Source: Gammaproteobacteria bacterium
Lineage (GTDB): Bacteria; Pseudomonadota; Gammaproteobacteria; Pseudomonadales; Pseudohongiellaceae
Assembly: GCA_030654835.1 (NCBI GenBank)
Contig: JAURWS010000010.1
Coordinates: 1 to 43,338, forward strand
Reading direction: 5' to 3'
DNA: 43,338 nucleotides
Positions 22,846 through 31,246 of the stretch are shown piece by piece. The notes beneath the pieces were generated by a model, which saw only the letters and a list, made by a program, of their open reading frames with translations, was not told the origin of the DNA and searched no databases. The first letter of the stretch is position 1, and the number at the start of each line of letters is the position of its first letter. The position numbers were made by a program, and so were the translations under genes.

Positions 22846-25530
22846 TCACTGGGCCTCTTGATTGCCCTCTTTACGAAAGACCATAGAGAGCGCCTTGTCT
22901 GCTTCCACCACCATCAGCACCACGCTCGACGCCAGCAGAATCAGTCCCCAGTCCTGCAGCGTCAGCGCGCTGACCGCAAAGATTCGTTGCGACAGCGGCA
23001 GATAGGTGAACAGCAACTGCACCAGTATTACCAAACCGATGGAGATCAACACCGGGCCGATCCCCCTGAAAATGTCGCGGTGAAAGATGGACTGCGTGAA
23101 GAAGCGGCTGCTCAGCAGGTAGAGCCCCTCGATCATGACCATGGTATTCACCGCCACGGTGCGTGCGTAGTCGATGGGGAAATCGCGCTGCAGGTAGTAA
23201 CTGAATATCGTGAACACGACGATGGCGCCACTTACCCCAACCAGCAGCAATCGCCTGAGCAGCATCGGCGTGATGAAGCCCTGCCCATAGGGGCGTGGCG
23301 GCCGCTCCATGATCTGTTTCTCCGCAGCCTCGAACGCCAGTGCCAGTGACAATGTCACCGTGGTCACCATGTTGATCCAGAGAATCTGCGGCGCGGTGAT
23401 TGGCAGCAGCCAGCCGAACAGGATGGCGAGCAGAATGATGCTGGCCTCGGCCAGATTGGTGGGCAGCATGAAGACGATGGACTTGAGGGTGTTGTCGTAG
23501 ACGGTACGTCCGGCCTCCACGGCACGGGCGATGGTGGCAAAGTTGTCGTCAGTCAGCACGAAGTCGGCGGCCTCCCGTGCTGCGTCGGTGCCCTTCAGGC
23601 CCATGGCGACGCCGATATCCGCTTGACGCAGCGCCGGGGCGTCGTTGACTCCGTCACCGGTCATGGCGACCACATGGCGATGATTCTGCAGGCTCTGCAC
23701 CAGCTGCAGTTTGTTGGCCGGGCTGGTGCGTGCATAGATGTCCACTTCTTCGGCCGCGAGCGCGAGCTCCTCGGCACTCATGGCGTCCAGCTCCTGGCCG
23801 GTCAACACTCTCTCCGTGTTCAGACCCAGTTCGCGGCCGATGGCGGCGGCGGTGACGGGATTGTCCCCGGTGATCATCATCACGCGGATGCCGGCGCGAT
23901 GGGAGTCAGCGATGGCGGCGATTGCCTCGTGTCGAGGAGGATCGCTGATGCCAACCAAGGCGATCAGCAGCATGTCATGACTGATGTCATCGTGGTCGAG
24001 GCTGGTCTTGTCAGCGTCGACATTCCTGTAGGCCAGCGCCATCACCCGCATGCCGCGCTCCGCGAGTCCAATGATCTTCTCGTGCCACAGCGTTGCCTGC
24101 AGAGGCTCCGCGCCGTTGTCGCCGAGTTGCTGCGAACAGAAGCCCAGCAGGCGCTCCGGCGCCCCCTTGAGCATGATCTGCGACACGCCCTCGGGGCTGC
24201 GGTTCAGAGTGGCCATGTAACGACGTTCCGCCTCGAAGGGCAGCACATCCAGACGCTGCCAGGTGCGATTCACCGCGACGGCATCCAGCCCCTGTTTCAT
24301 GGCCAGCACATAGAGCGCGCCTTCAGTCGGGTCGCCGTTGATGACCCACTGGCCATCAGCCTTTTTTTCCACATTGGATTCGTTGCACAGCACGGCGACA
24401 AGAGCCGCCTGCTCCAGAAGGGGCAGGGCCGCCTCGCCGGGTTCTCCGATGCTGCCCTCGGGTGAATAACCCTCGCCACTGACCTCAAAGCGCCGCGTGG
24501 CACTCTCAAGGACGCGCACGGTCATGGCGTTGGCGGTCAGCGTGCCGGTCTTGTCGGTACAGATGATATCGACGGAGCCGAGCACCTCGACGGCGGGCAG
24601 GCGCCGCACCAACGCATTGCTGCGCGCCATGCGCATCACGCCGATGGCCAGCACGATGGTGACGATGGCCGGCAGCTCCTCGGGAATCGCCGCGACGGCG
24701 ATGGCGATGGCCCCTTGCAGCATTTCGCCGAAACTGTAGTCATGCACCAGCATGCCGAAGGCGATGATGGCGGCGGACAATATCAGCACGGCGATGGTGA
24801 GATTGCGGGCTAGGTCTGCGAGTTGTTTCTGCAGCGGGGTCTGACTGATGGCGACCGCCTGTACCATGGTGTTGATGGTGCCGATCTCGGTGCTGGAGCC
24901 GGTATTGGTCACCACGCCACGCGCGGTACCGGCGACCACCATGGTGCCCATGAACACCATGTTATGACGTTCGGCCAGAGGCGTGGCGACGGGCACCGTC
25001 ATCGTGTGTTTGCCCAACGGGTTGGACTCACCGGTCAGCGCCGATTCATCGCAGCGCAATTCCTTGCTGGAGAGCAGCCGCATATCGGCTGGCACACGGT
25101 CGCCAGCCTGCAGCTGCACGAGATCGCCTGGCACCAGCGCGGCGGCATCCATGCTGCGCAGCTGTCCGTCGCGCTGCACCAGACATACGGTTGTCGTCAT
25201 GGAAAGAATGGCGCGCAGGGCTTCCTCGGCCTTGCCTTCCTGAATGAATCCGATGATGCCGTTGATGATGACAACTGCGAGAATGACGCCAGCGTCGACG
25301 TAGTGTCCGAGCATGACGCTGAGCCCGGCGCTGAGCATCAGCACATAGATGAAGAGGCTGCGGAACTGGCGCAACAGGCGCTGCCAGGCCGGTGTTGGCG
25401 GTTCTTCTGGAAGACGATTGGGGCCGACACTTGCGAGCCGTTCAGCGGCGCTGGCGCTGTCCAGCCCCTCGGGTCCGCTCTGCAACTCTGCCAGCAGTTC
25501 CTGTTCCGTGCATGCGTGAGGAGCATTCAT
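22846..25530 (-). CDS. P-type cation-transporting ATPase (P2 class)
   Basis: 894 residues. N-terminal cation-ATPase domain (1-75), actuator loop TGES (166-169), M4 motif AIPEELPAIVTIVLAIGVMRMA (281-302), phosphorylation site CTDKTGTLT (324-332), nucleotide-binding MLKGAPERLL (453-462), TGDNPVTA (554-561), hinge TGDGVNDAPALRQADIG (624-640), then a C-terminal cation-ATPase domain with six membrane segments. The PEELP form of M4 and the overall length place it among Ca2+/Mn2+/Na+-type P2 pumps; the ion is not certain. ATG at 25530 with GGAGG upstream. It follows the RNase gene by 13 bp and is the last gene of the 27630-22846 operon, convergent with the PRPP synthetase gene 6 bp away. Confidence 0.92.
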   Translation of the reverse strand: MNAPHACTEQELLAELQSGPEGLDSASAAERLASVGPNRLPEEPPTPAWQRLLRQFRSLFIYVLMLSAGLSVMLGHYVDAGVILAVVIINGIIGFIQEGKAEEALRAILSMTTTVCLVQRDGQLRSMDAAALVPGDLVQLQAGDRVPADMRLLSSKELRCDESALTGESNPLGKHTMTVPVATPLAERHNMVFMGTMVVAGTARGVVTNTGSSTEIGTINTMVQAVAISQTPLQKQLADLARNLTIAVLILSAAIIAFGMLVHDYSFGEMLQGAIAIAVAAIPEELPAIVTIVLAIGVMRMARSNALVRRLPAVEVLGSVDIICTDKTGTLTANAMTVRVLESATRRFEVSGEGYSPEGSIGEPGEAALPLLEQAALVAVLCNESNVEKKADGQWVINGDPTEGALYVLAMKQGLDAVAVNRTWQRLDVLPFEAERRYMATLNRSPEGVSQIMLKGAPERLLGFCSQQLGDNGAEPLQATLWHEKIIGLAERGMRVMALAYRNVDADKTSLDHDDISHDMLLIALVGISDPPRHEAIAAIADSHRAGIRVMMITGDNPVTAAAIGRELGLNTERVLTGQELDAMSAEELALAAEEVDIYARTSPANKLQLVQSLQNHRHVVAMTGDGVNDAPALRQADIGVAMGLKGTDAAREAADFVLTDDNFATIARAVEAGRTVYDNTLKSIVFMLPTNLAEASIILLAILFGWLLPITAPQILWINMVTTVTLSLALAFEAAEKQIMERPPRPYGQGFITPMLLRRLLLVGVSGAIVVFTIFSYYLQRDFPIDYARTVAVNTMVMIEGLYLLSSRFFTQSIFHRDIFRGIGPVLISIGLVILVQLLFTYLPLSQRIFAVSALTLQDWGLILLASSVVLMVVEADKALSMVFRKEGNQEAQ

Positions 25531-25543
25531 GCTCGCGGCCTCC

Positions 25544-26947
25544 TCAGAACGCCACGCTCTGGCCCAGAACGGGGATCTCGCTGCGTATGCGGTGCTCAGT
25601 CCACAGCGTCTGCGATAGCGTCTCCAACGCCTGCGCCTCTCCGTGCACCAGCATCAGACGCGGGGCAGGATTGAAGTTTCTGGCCCAGGCGATCAATTCA
25701 CTCTGGCCCGCGTGTGCCGAGAAACCACCGAGCGTCTCGATGCGGGCGCGCACCACGAACTCATCACCGAACAGGCGGATTTTTTTCTCGCCATCCACGA
25801 GCCGACGGCCCAGTGTGCCGCGCGCCTGAAAGCCGATGAACAGCAGGGTATTGTTGTCTTTCCAGATGCGATGCTTGAAGTGATGACGAATGCGGCCGCC
25901 GGTGCACATGCCGCTGCCAGCGATGATGATGGCACCCTGCTTGATCTTGTTGATGGCCATCGATTCTTCGGAGCTGTTGCACAGCTTCAAGGTGGGCAGA
26001 AATTCCGCCAGTGATTCGCGCCCGGAATCATTCAGGCATTGTATGTCCTTGTCATCCATGATGTTGAGCCAGCGGTCATACACCTGGGTGACTTCGATCG
26101 CCATCGGGCTGTCGAGAAACACCTGCCAGTCGTCCAGCAGTCCATCTTTGTAGAGACAGCCAAGGTGATAGATGATCTCCTGCGAGCGGCCCACGGCAAA
26201 AGCCGGGATCAGTACGTTGCCGCCGCGCTCCCAGGTCTCGTGCAGAATCTGCTCCAGCTGCTCCACGGTGTTGTCGATCGTGCGATGGTTGCGATCGCCG
26301 TACGTGCCCTCCATCAACAGCAGATCGGCGCTGCTCAGCGCGACCGGATCATTCATCAGCACCGAGTCGGCCTTGCCCAGATCTCCGGAGAAAACCAGCC
26401 GCGAGGTCTTGCCCTTCTCATCAAGAGTCACTTCGACAATCGCCGAGCCGAGGATGTGCCCGGCATCGTGAAAGACGAGGTTCGCCTGCGGGGTGATCGC
26501 CACGTTGCTGCTATAAGGTGCCGTGCTGCACTGTTTGATGACGGCGTCGACATCCTTCTCGCTGTACTCGGCTTCCAGGGCCGGACGTCCGCTACGGGCG
26601 CGGCGCAGATTCTCGTGCTCGATGTCGCGGTGGTAGAGACCGGAGGCATCCTCCAGCAAAATCCGCAACAGCCCCTTGGTGGCCTGCGTGCAATAGATTG
26701 GTCCGCGAAATCCCTGATTGACCAGCATCGGCAGCATGCCCGAGTGATCCAGGTGGGCATGGGAGAGAATGACAGCATCGATGGTGTCCGGGTCGAAGAG
26801 AAAACCTTCTTCTTGCACGCGCTCAATGGCATCGCCGCCCTGGCGCACGCCGCAGTCTAGCAGCACTCGACCAATGGAGGGGGATTCCAGCAGATAGCAC
26901 GAGCCTGTCACTTCCTGTGCTGCCCCATAAAACGTCAATACTGCCAT
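25544..26947 (-). CDS. MBL-fold beta-CASP ribonuclease (RNA-processing exonuclease family)
   Basis: 467 residues, the size of single-chain beta-CASP nucleases. Metallo-beta-lactamase motif 2 HAHLDHSG (63-70), motif 3 FHDAGHILGSAIVEV, motif 4 VFSGDLGKADS; then the beta-CASP inserts with LLMEGTYGDRNH, VLIPAFAVGRSQEII, IIAGSGMCTGGRIRHH, RLFGDEFVVRARIETLGGFSAHAGQSELIAW and LMLVHGEAQALETL. It lacks the KH domains of archaeal homologues. The family cleaves RNA (CPSF73/TTHA0252 type) in the cytoplasm with two zinc ions. TAGGAGATAGTGC precedes the ATG. Its place next to a phosphorylase, PRPP synthetase and phosphoketolase suggests RNA turnover that feeds nucleotide salvage. Confidence 0.9.
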   Translation of the reverse strand: MAVLTFYGAAQEVTGSCYLLESPSIGRVLLDCGVRQGGDAIERVQEEGFLFDPDTIDAVILSHAHLDHSGMLPMLVNQGFRGPIYCTQATKGLLRILLEDASGLYHRDIEHENLRRARSGRPALEAEYSEKDVDAVIKQCSTAPYSSNVAITPQANLVFHDAGHILGSAIVEVTLDEKGKTSRLVFSGDLGKADSVLMNDPVALSSADLLLMEGTYGDRNHRTIDNTVEQLEQILHETWERGGNVLIPAFAVGRSQEIIYHLGCLYKDGLLDDWQVFLDSPMAIEVTQVYDRWLNIMDDKDIQCLNDSGRESLAEFLPTLKLCNSSEESMAINKIKQGAIIIAGSGMCTGGRIRHHFKHRIWKDNNTLLFIGFQARGTLGRRLVDGEKKIRLFGDEFVVRARIETLGGFSAHAGQSELIAWARNFNPAPRLMLVHGEAQALETLSQTLWTEHRIRSEIPVLGQSVAF

Positions 26948-26973
26948 GCACTATCTCCTAACCAAAGGTAGTC

Positions 26974-27630
26974 TCAAGGAACGCTGCTGAACAGGATATC
27001 CGCAAACCAGGCACGGGCGCTGAGCCCGCTGTTGTCAGTGTCCACCATGACGGCGAGGCCGTCCAGGTTTTGAATGTCTTCGCCGAAGGCCTCGCGCCAG
27101 TCGGCACGGATGTCGCGGCTGTGGCTGCTCCACTCACCGGCCTTGGCATCGCCGCTGTCCAATGCCCACATATGCACGTTCTGACCAGCGTAGGGGTTTG
27201 CCCAGTGCGTGTCGGCGGGAATGCTGCCCGACCAGACATAGCTGATGGATTTGGGGCGCCAGAAGGTCAGTCCTCCGTCACGAATCACATAGACCCGCGC
27301 TGCATAATCGTCACCGCGCTTGCTGCGCTCGTCGATCTCCGAGCCCAGCGTGCGTTCCACTCGCCAGCGCCAGTGCAGAAAGGGTGTCTCTTCGAGATTG
27401 ATGCGCTGAGCTTGATAGAGAGCACTGGCGCTGTCATTGGCCTCGCCGCGCAATACCCGTTCGCCATCCAGCACGACACTGCGGTAGACAGTGGAGTTTC
27501 TGAAAATCCGTTCCTGCCAGCGCAGCATGTCCACAGGCCTGATGATCGGCGCTGCATCGCTCGCCGAAGATGGAGCTGGCAGTACCAGTACGGCCGCCGT
27601 CAGAGCTATGGCTTTTACGTAGGGCTTCAT
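26974..27630 (-). CDS. DUF3047 secreted protein
   Basis: 218 residues. Signal peptide (ALTAAVLVLPAPSSASDA, cleavage near residue 24). The mature sequence matches the DUF3047 pattern: RVLRGEANDSASALYQ, PFLHWRWRVERTL, KRGDDYAARVYVIRDGG, SISYVWSGS, DIRADWREAFGED and LAVMVDTDNSGLSARAWFADILF. The C-terminal half looks like a jelly-roll or carbohydrate-binding-like domain. Function is unknown in the family. It is the first gene of the minus-strand operon, 26 bp before the RNase gene, with a divergent promoter region of 95 bp shared with soxC. No strong ribosome binding site is visible. Confidence 0.8.
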   Translation of the reverse strand: MKPYVKAIALTAAVLVLPAPSSASDAAPIIRPVDMLRWQERIFRNSTVYRSVVLDGERVLRGEANDSASALYQAQRINLEETPFLHWRWRVERTLGSEIDERSKRGDDYAARVYVIRDGGLTFWRPKSISYVWSGSIPADTHWANPYAGQNVHMWALDSGDAKAGEWSSHSRDIRADWREAFGEDIQNLDGLAVMVDTDNSGLSARAWFADILFSSVP

Positions 27631-27725
27631 TTAGTCTCTAGCGCAACACCGCTTTTTGATGATGCGCGAACAGTAACAGTAATTATTCACCGATGACAAT
27701 CCTACGAATCCCTGAGGGGGAATCC

Positions 27726-29039
27726 ATGCAAAATAACAATAAAAGCGAACGGGTACGCAGTGACGAAAAGATAGCGCTGCTGAACGATCAGGTGGCTGGA
27801 AACGGGCTGATCAGTCGTCGGCATTTACTCGGTCTGAGCCTCGCGGGAGCCGGAGGATTGGTGACCAGCAGCGTGCTGGCCGCCGATGCGGGTCTGCTGA
27901 CGAGACCGGCGTGGTCCATGACCCCTGGCCGGGACCCTTCAGAGTATGGCAATCCTTCCTCTCATGCCGCTCAGATCAAGCGTCTGGCTCCTGCGCCCAA
28001 TGCGATTTCACCTGGCACCGGCGCCTCGCGCACGCCTCTGCATTTGCTGCAGGGCACCATCACACCCAACAGCCTGCACTTCGAGCGGCACCACTCGGGT
28101 GTGCCTGATATCGATCCGGCGCAGCATCGCCTGGTGTTGCACGGCATGGTGCGGCAACCACTCGAATTCTCTTACGAAGATCTGCTGGCCTATCCGATGG
28201 TCAGCCGTGTGCATTTCCTGGAGTGCTCGGGCAACAGTGGCGGCAACAGTTCTGGTGCCAGCGCTTCCGATGGCAGTGCTGGTGGCATCCACGGATTGCT
28301 GTCGTGTGCCGAGTGGACGGGAGTGCGACTCTCCACACTGCTCGACGAAGCGGGGGTGGCCGCCGGTGCCAGCTGGATTACCGCCACCGGTGCGGATGCC
28401 GCCTCACTGGGCCGCTCTGTGCCGCTGGATAAGGCGCTGCGCGACGTCATCATCGCGCTGTATCAGAATGGCGAGCCGATTCGCCCGGAGCAGGGTTATC
28501 CCATGCGCATGTTCGTGCCGGGCTGGGAAGGCAACGTCAGCGTCAAGTGGCTCACGCAGATCAAGGTCACCGACGGCCCCGCCAACTTCCGCGATGAGAC
28601 TTCGCGTTACACAGAGCTGTTGCCGGATGGCAAGAGTCTGCAGTTCACCTACCCGATGGGCGTGAAGTCCGTGATCACCTCGCCCTCCGGGCAGATGACG
28701 CTGACGCGCCATGGTCTGCACGAGGTCACCGGCCTCGCTTGGTCGGGCAGTGGCTCTATTCGCCGTGTGGAAATTTCCGCCGATGGCGGTCGCACCTGGG
28801 CCGATGCCCTGATCGATGCCGACCAGCGCGAGCTGGCCCTGACCCGCTTCCGCCTGCCCTGGTTGTGGGAGGGGGCAGAAGCCGTCCTGCAGAGTCGGGC
28901 GACCGACAGTGCGGGCAATGTGCAGCCTTCCCGCGCGGCGTGGGTGGCGCAGTACAGCCCGGCCAACCGCTACCACTTCAATGGCATTCAAAGCTGGGCG
29001 GTGTCTGCTCAGGGCGAGGTGAAGAATGTTTACGCCTGA
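27726..29039 (+). CDS. soxC: SoxC-type molybdopterin sulfite/sulfane dehydrogenase
   Basis: 437 residues from the ATG at 27726 (GAGGGGGAA upstream). Twin-arginine signal ISRRHLLGLSLAGAGGLVTSSVLAA (residues 29-53): exported folded with its cofactor. The molybdopterin domain carries the Mo-coordinating Cys167 in VHFLECSGNSGGN, followed by GIHGLLSCAEWTGVRLSTLLDEAG and FVPGWEGNVSVKWLTQIKV. The C-terminal dimerisation domain (about 310-430) has GLAWSGSGSIRRVEISADGGRTW. Family role: oxidation of sulfite or of protein-bound sulfane sulfur in the periplasm, with electrons to cytochrome c. It overlaps the cytochrome gene by 14 bp. The rest of a sox cluster (soxXYZAB) is absent, so it may act as a stand-alone sulfite dehydrogenase. 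Confidence 0.88.
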   Translation: MQNNNKSERVRSDEKIALLNDQVAGNGLISRRHLLGLSLAGAGGLVTSSVLAADAGLLTRPAWSMTPGRDPSEYGNPSSHAAQIKRLAPAPNAISPGTGASRTPLHLLQGTITPNSLHFERHHSGVPDIDPAQHRLVLHGMVRQPLEFSYEDLLAYPMVSRVHFLECSGNSGGNSSGASASDGSAGGIHGLLSCAEWTGVRLSTLLDEAGVAAGASWITATGADAASLGRSVPLDKALRDVIIALYQNGEPIRPEQGYPMRMFVPGWEGNVSVKWLTQIKVTDGPANFRDETSRYTELLPDGKSLQFTYPMGVKSVITSPSGQMTLTRHGLHEVTGLAWSGSGSIRRVEISADGGRTWADALIDADQRELALTRFRLPWLWEGAEAVLQSRATDSAGNVQPSRAAWVAQYSPANRYHFNGIQSWAVSAQGEVKNVYA

Positions 29040-29589
29040 TCGCAAGCATGTTTCCAGCAGGTTCAAGAGCAAAGCTCTCCTGTTGTCATTGGCAGTCGGC
29101 GGCCTTCTGTCAGTCAGTGCCGTGATGGCGGCCGATGGGCCGGGTCTCGGCAAGCCCATCGACGAATCGCAACTGCAGGGCTGGGATCTGATCGTGCAGC
29201 CCGACGGCACTGGTCTGCCCGAGGGTTCCGGCACGGCCGCCCAGGGCCAGGCTGTCTACGAACAGAACTGTGCAGCCTGTCATGGTATGAAGGGGGAGGG
29301 TTCCAGCGGGGTGCCGGCGCTGGCCGGGGGTTCGCTGACCACCACGCCACCATTGATGACGGCTGGCAGCTACTGGCCGTACGCCAGCACTCTCTATGAT
29401 TATGTGCGGCGCGCCATGCCGCCACTGGCCCCCAAGTCATTGAGCAATACAGAGGTCTATCAGGTCGTCGCCTATGTGCTGCATCTGCATGGCATCGTGG
29501 AGCGTGACTTTGTGCTCGATCGCGCCAGCCTGCCGCAGGTGAAGATGCCCAACAGTGGCAATTTCATCGATCGCAGCCAGGTGCAGTAG
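29026..29589 (+). CDS. Mono-haem cytochrome c, SoxD-like electron acceptor
   Basis: 187 residues. Signal peptide (about 1-36, KSKALLLSLAVGGLLSVSAVMAA). One class I cytochrome c domain: EQNCAACHGMKGEGSSGVPALAG with CAACH at 82-86, an axial Met in RRAMPPLAPKSLSNTEVYQVVAYVLHLHGIV. Canonical SoxD is larger and has two haems; this one has a single domain, so it is SoxD-like in position and N-terminal pattern rather than a full SoxD. It should accept electrons from the neighbouring molybdoenzyme. Its TAG overlaps the GTG of the dehydrogenase gene that follows. Confidence 0.85.
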   Translation: MFTPDRKHVSSRFKSKALLLSLAVGGLLSVSAVMAADGPGLGKPIDESQLQGWDLIVQPDGTGLPEGSGTAAQGQAVYEQNCAACHGMKGEGSSGVPALAGGSLTTTPPLMTAGSYWPYASTLYDYVRRAMPPLAPKSLSNTEVYQVVAYVLHLHGIVERDFVLDRASLPQVKMPNSGNFIDRSQVQ

Positions 29590-31064
29590 TGACAGCAGCA
29601 GACATGCGTGAGCCCCAGCTCACCGACCCCACGCTGTTCCGTCAACAGGTCTGCATCGACGGCCTCTGGCAGGATGCCGACAGTGGCGCCACTCTTGCTG
29701 TCCACAATCCCGCCAGCGGCGCGTTGCTGGGCACCGCACCACTGTGTGGTGCCGTTGAGACGCGGCGCGCTATCGCGGCAGCTGCGCGGGCTCTTCCAGC
29801 CTGGCGCGCTCTGACTGCCGGGGCGCGAGCACGGATACTGCGGCGCTGGTTCGATCTGGTACTGGAGCATCAGGAAGATCTGGCGCGGCTGATGACGCTG
29901 GAGCAGGGCAAGCCGCTGGCCGAGGCGCGGGGCGAGATCGTTTATGCGGCCTCTTTCATAGAATGGTTTTCCGAGGAGGCTCGGCGCGTCTACGGAGACG
30001 TCATGCCAGGGCACCAGAGCGACAAACGCATCCTCGTCATCAAACAGCCGATTGGCGTCACCGCTGCCATCACCCCTTGGAATTTCCCCTCTGCGATGCT
30101 GACCCGCAAGGCGGCACCTGCGCTGGCCGCCGGTTGCACCATGGTGATCAAGCCCGCCTCGCAGACTCCATTCTCTGCACTGGCACTGGTGGAGCTCGCC
30201 CAACGCGCCGGAGTGCCCGCCGGGGTGCTCAACATCGTCACCGGCAGTGCCGCGCAGATTGGCGCCGAACTCACCGGTAATCCGCTGGTGCGCAAGCTCT
30301 CCTTCACGGGTTCGACCGAGATCGGCAGGCAGCTGATGGCGCAGTGCGCCAAGGACATCAAGAAGGTCTCGCTGGAGCTGGGCGGCAACGCGCCGTTCAT
30401 CGTCTTCGACGACGCCGATCTTGAGGCGGCGGTGCAGGGGGCGTTGGTCTCCAAGTTTCGCAACAACGGGCAGACCTGTGTCTGTGCCAATCGACTCTAT
30501 GTGCAGGATGGTATCTATGACGCCTTCGCCGATCGCTTCCGCGAGGCGGTGAGTCAGCTGCAGGTAGGTGATGGGCTGGAAGAGGGAGTGAGCCTTGGGC
30601 CACTCATTGATGACCGCGCGCTGACCAAGGTGCAGGAGCATATTGCCGATGCCGTCCGCCTCGGCGCGCGGGTGACGCTGGGGGGCGCCGTGCATGCGCG
30701 CGGCGGCAATTTCTTCGAGCCCACCGTGTTGGTGGATGTTCCGCAGTCGGCACTGCTGGTGCGAGAAGAGACCTTCGGGCCGGTAGCGCCGCTGTTGCGA
30801 TTTCACAACGAAGCCGATGTCATCGCCATGGCCAACGACACGGAATTCGGTCTCGCTTCTTATTTATATTCGCGTGACATCGGGCGCGTCTTTCGTGTGG
30901 CCGAGGCGCTGGAGTGTGGGATTGTCGGGATCAATACCGGACTTATTTCGACTGAGACTGCACCGTTCGGAGGCGTCAAATCATCGGGCATTGGACGCGA
31001 AGGATCGAAGTACGGAATCGAAGAATATCTGGAAGTGAAGTACCTCTGCCTCGCAGGTCTGTGA
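29589..31064 (+). CDS. gabD: Succinate-semialdehyde dehydrogenase, NAD(P)+
   Basis: 491 residues, typical length. GTG at 29589 (an internal ATG five codons on is an alternative). Aldehyde dehydrogenase landmarks: ITPWNFPSAMLTRKAAPALAAGCTMVIKPASQTPFSALAL (NAD-binding), LSFTGSTEIGRQLM, LELGGNAPFIVFDDADLEAA (general base Glu), FRNNGQTCVCANRLYV (catalytic Cys) and EETFGPVAPL; the C-terminus GGVKSSGIGREGSKYGIEEYLEVKYLCL is characteristic of GabD. Converts succinate semialdehyde to succinate in the cytoplasm. It shares a start/stop overlap with the cytochrome gene, an odd partnership since sulfite oxidation and semialdehyde metabolism are not linked; a different aldehyde substrate is possible. Confidence 0.9.
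   Translation: MTAADMREPQLTDPTLFRQQVCIDGLWQDADSGATLAVHNPASGALLGTAPLCGAVETRRAIAAAARALPAWRALTAGARARILRRWFDLVLEHQEDLARLMTLEQGKPLAEARGEIVYAASFIEWFSEEARRVYGDVMPGHQSDKRILVIKQPIGVTAAITPWNFPSAMLTRKAAPALAAGCTMVIKPASQTPFSALALVELAQRAGVPAGVLNIVTGSAAQIGAELTGNPLVRKLSFTGSTEIGRQLMAQCAKDIKKVSLELGGNAPFIVFDDADLEAAVQGALVSKFRNNGQTCVCANRLYVQDGIYDAFADRFREAVSQLQVGDGLEEGVSLGPLIDDRALTKVQEHIADAVRLGARVTLGGAVHARGGNFFEPTVLVDVPQSALLVREETFGPVAPLLRFHNEADVIAMANDTEFGLASYLYSRDIGRVFRVAEALECGIVGINTGLISTETAPFGGVKSSGIGREGSKYGIEEYLEVKYLCLAGL
30953..30968. repeat. 16-bp segment of gabD repeated downstream (copy 1)
   Basis: TGAGACTGCACCGTTC inside gabD, repeated exactly at 31113-31128, past the gabD stop. Confidence 0.85.
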
Positions 31065-31112
31065 AGCAATCTCCGCAAAAATTTTGTTCCTCTTGGCCTC
31101 CCCCTTAAATAG

Positions 31113-31128
31113 TGAGACTGCACCGTTC
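31113..31128. repeat. 16-bp segment of gabD repeated downstream (copy 2)
   Basis: TGAGACTGCACCGTTC in the intergenic region, 160 bp after the copy inside gabD and in the same orientation. Confidence 0.85.
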
Positions 31129-31162
31129 TTCGGCATGGTGGCATATCGACATTGAAAAGAAC

Positions 31163-31176
31163 TTGACTTTGGTCAA
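31163..31176. promoter_or_regulatory. FNR/FixK-like palindrome upstream of TonB receptor gene
   Basis: TTGACTTTGGTCAA fits TTGA-N6-TCAA, the core shared by FNR, FixK and DNR-type regulators. It is centred about 47 bp upstream of the proposed -35 element (31213), hence near -77 relative to the likely transcription start. Confidence 0.5.
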
Positions 31177-31212
31177 CGAAAAGTGTGACGCAATAATAGT
31201 TTGTTTTAATGC

Positions 31213-31240
31213 TTTACACAGGATTTTGCGGTGATATATT
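31213..31240 (+). promoter_or_regulatory. Sigma70-type promoter for TonB receptor gene
   Basis: TTTACA, a 16-bp spacer, then TATATT. Transcription from here gives a leader of about 245 nt before the ATG at 31493. The leader contains small stems but no riboswitch class I recognise. Confidence 0.5.
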
Positions 31241-31246
31241 CAGCGC

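Noticed and set aside
29472-30806. 444-codon minus-strand frame
   Set aside because: Antisense shadow of gabD.
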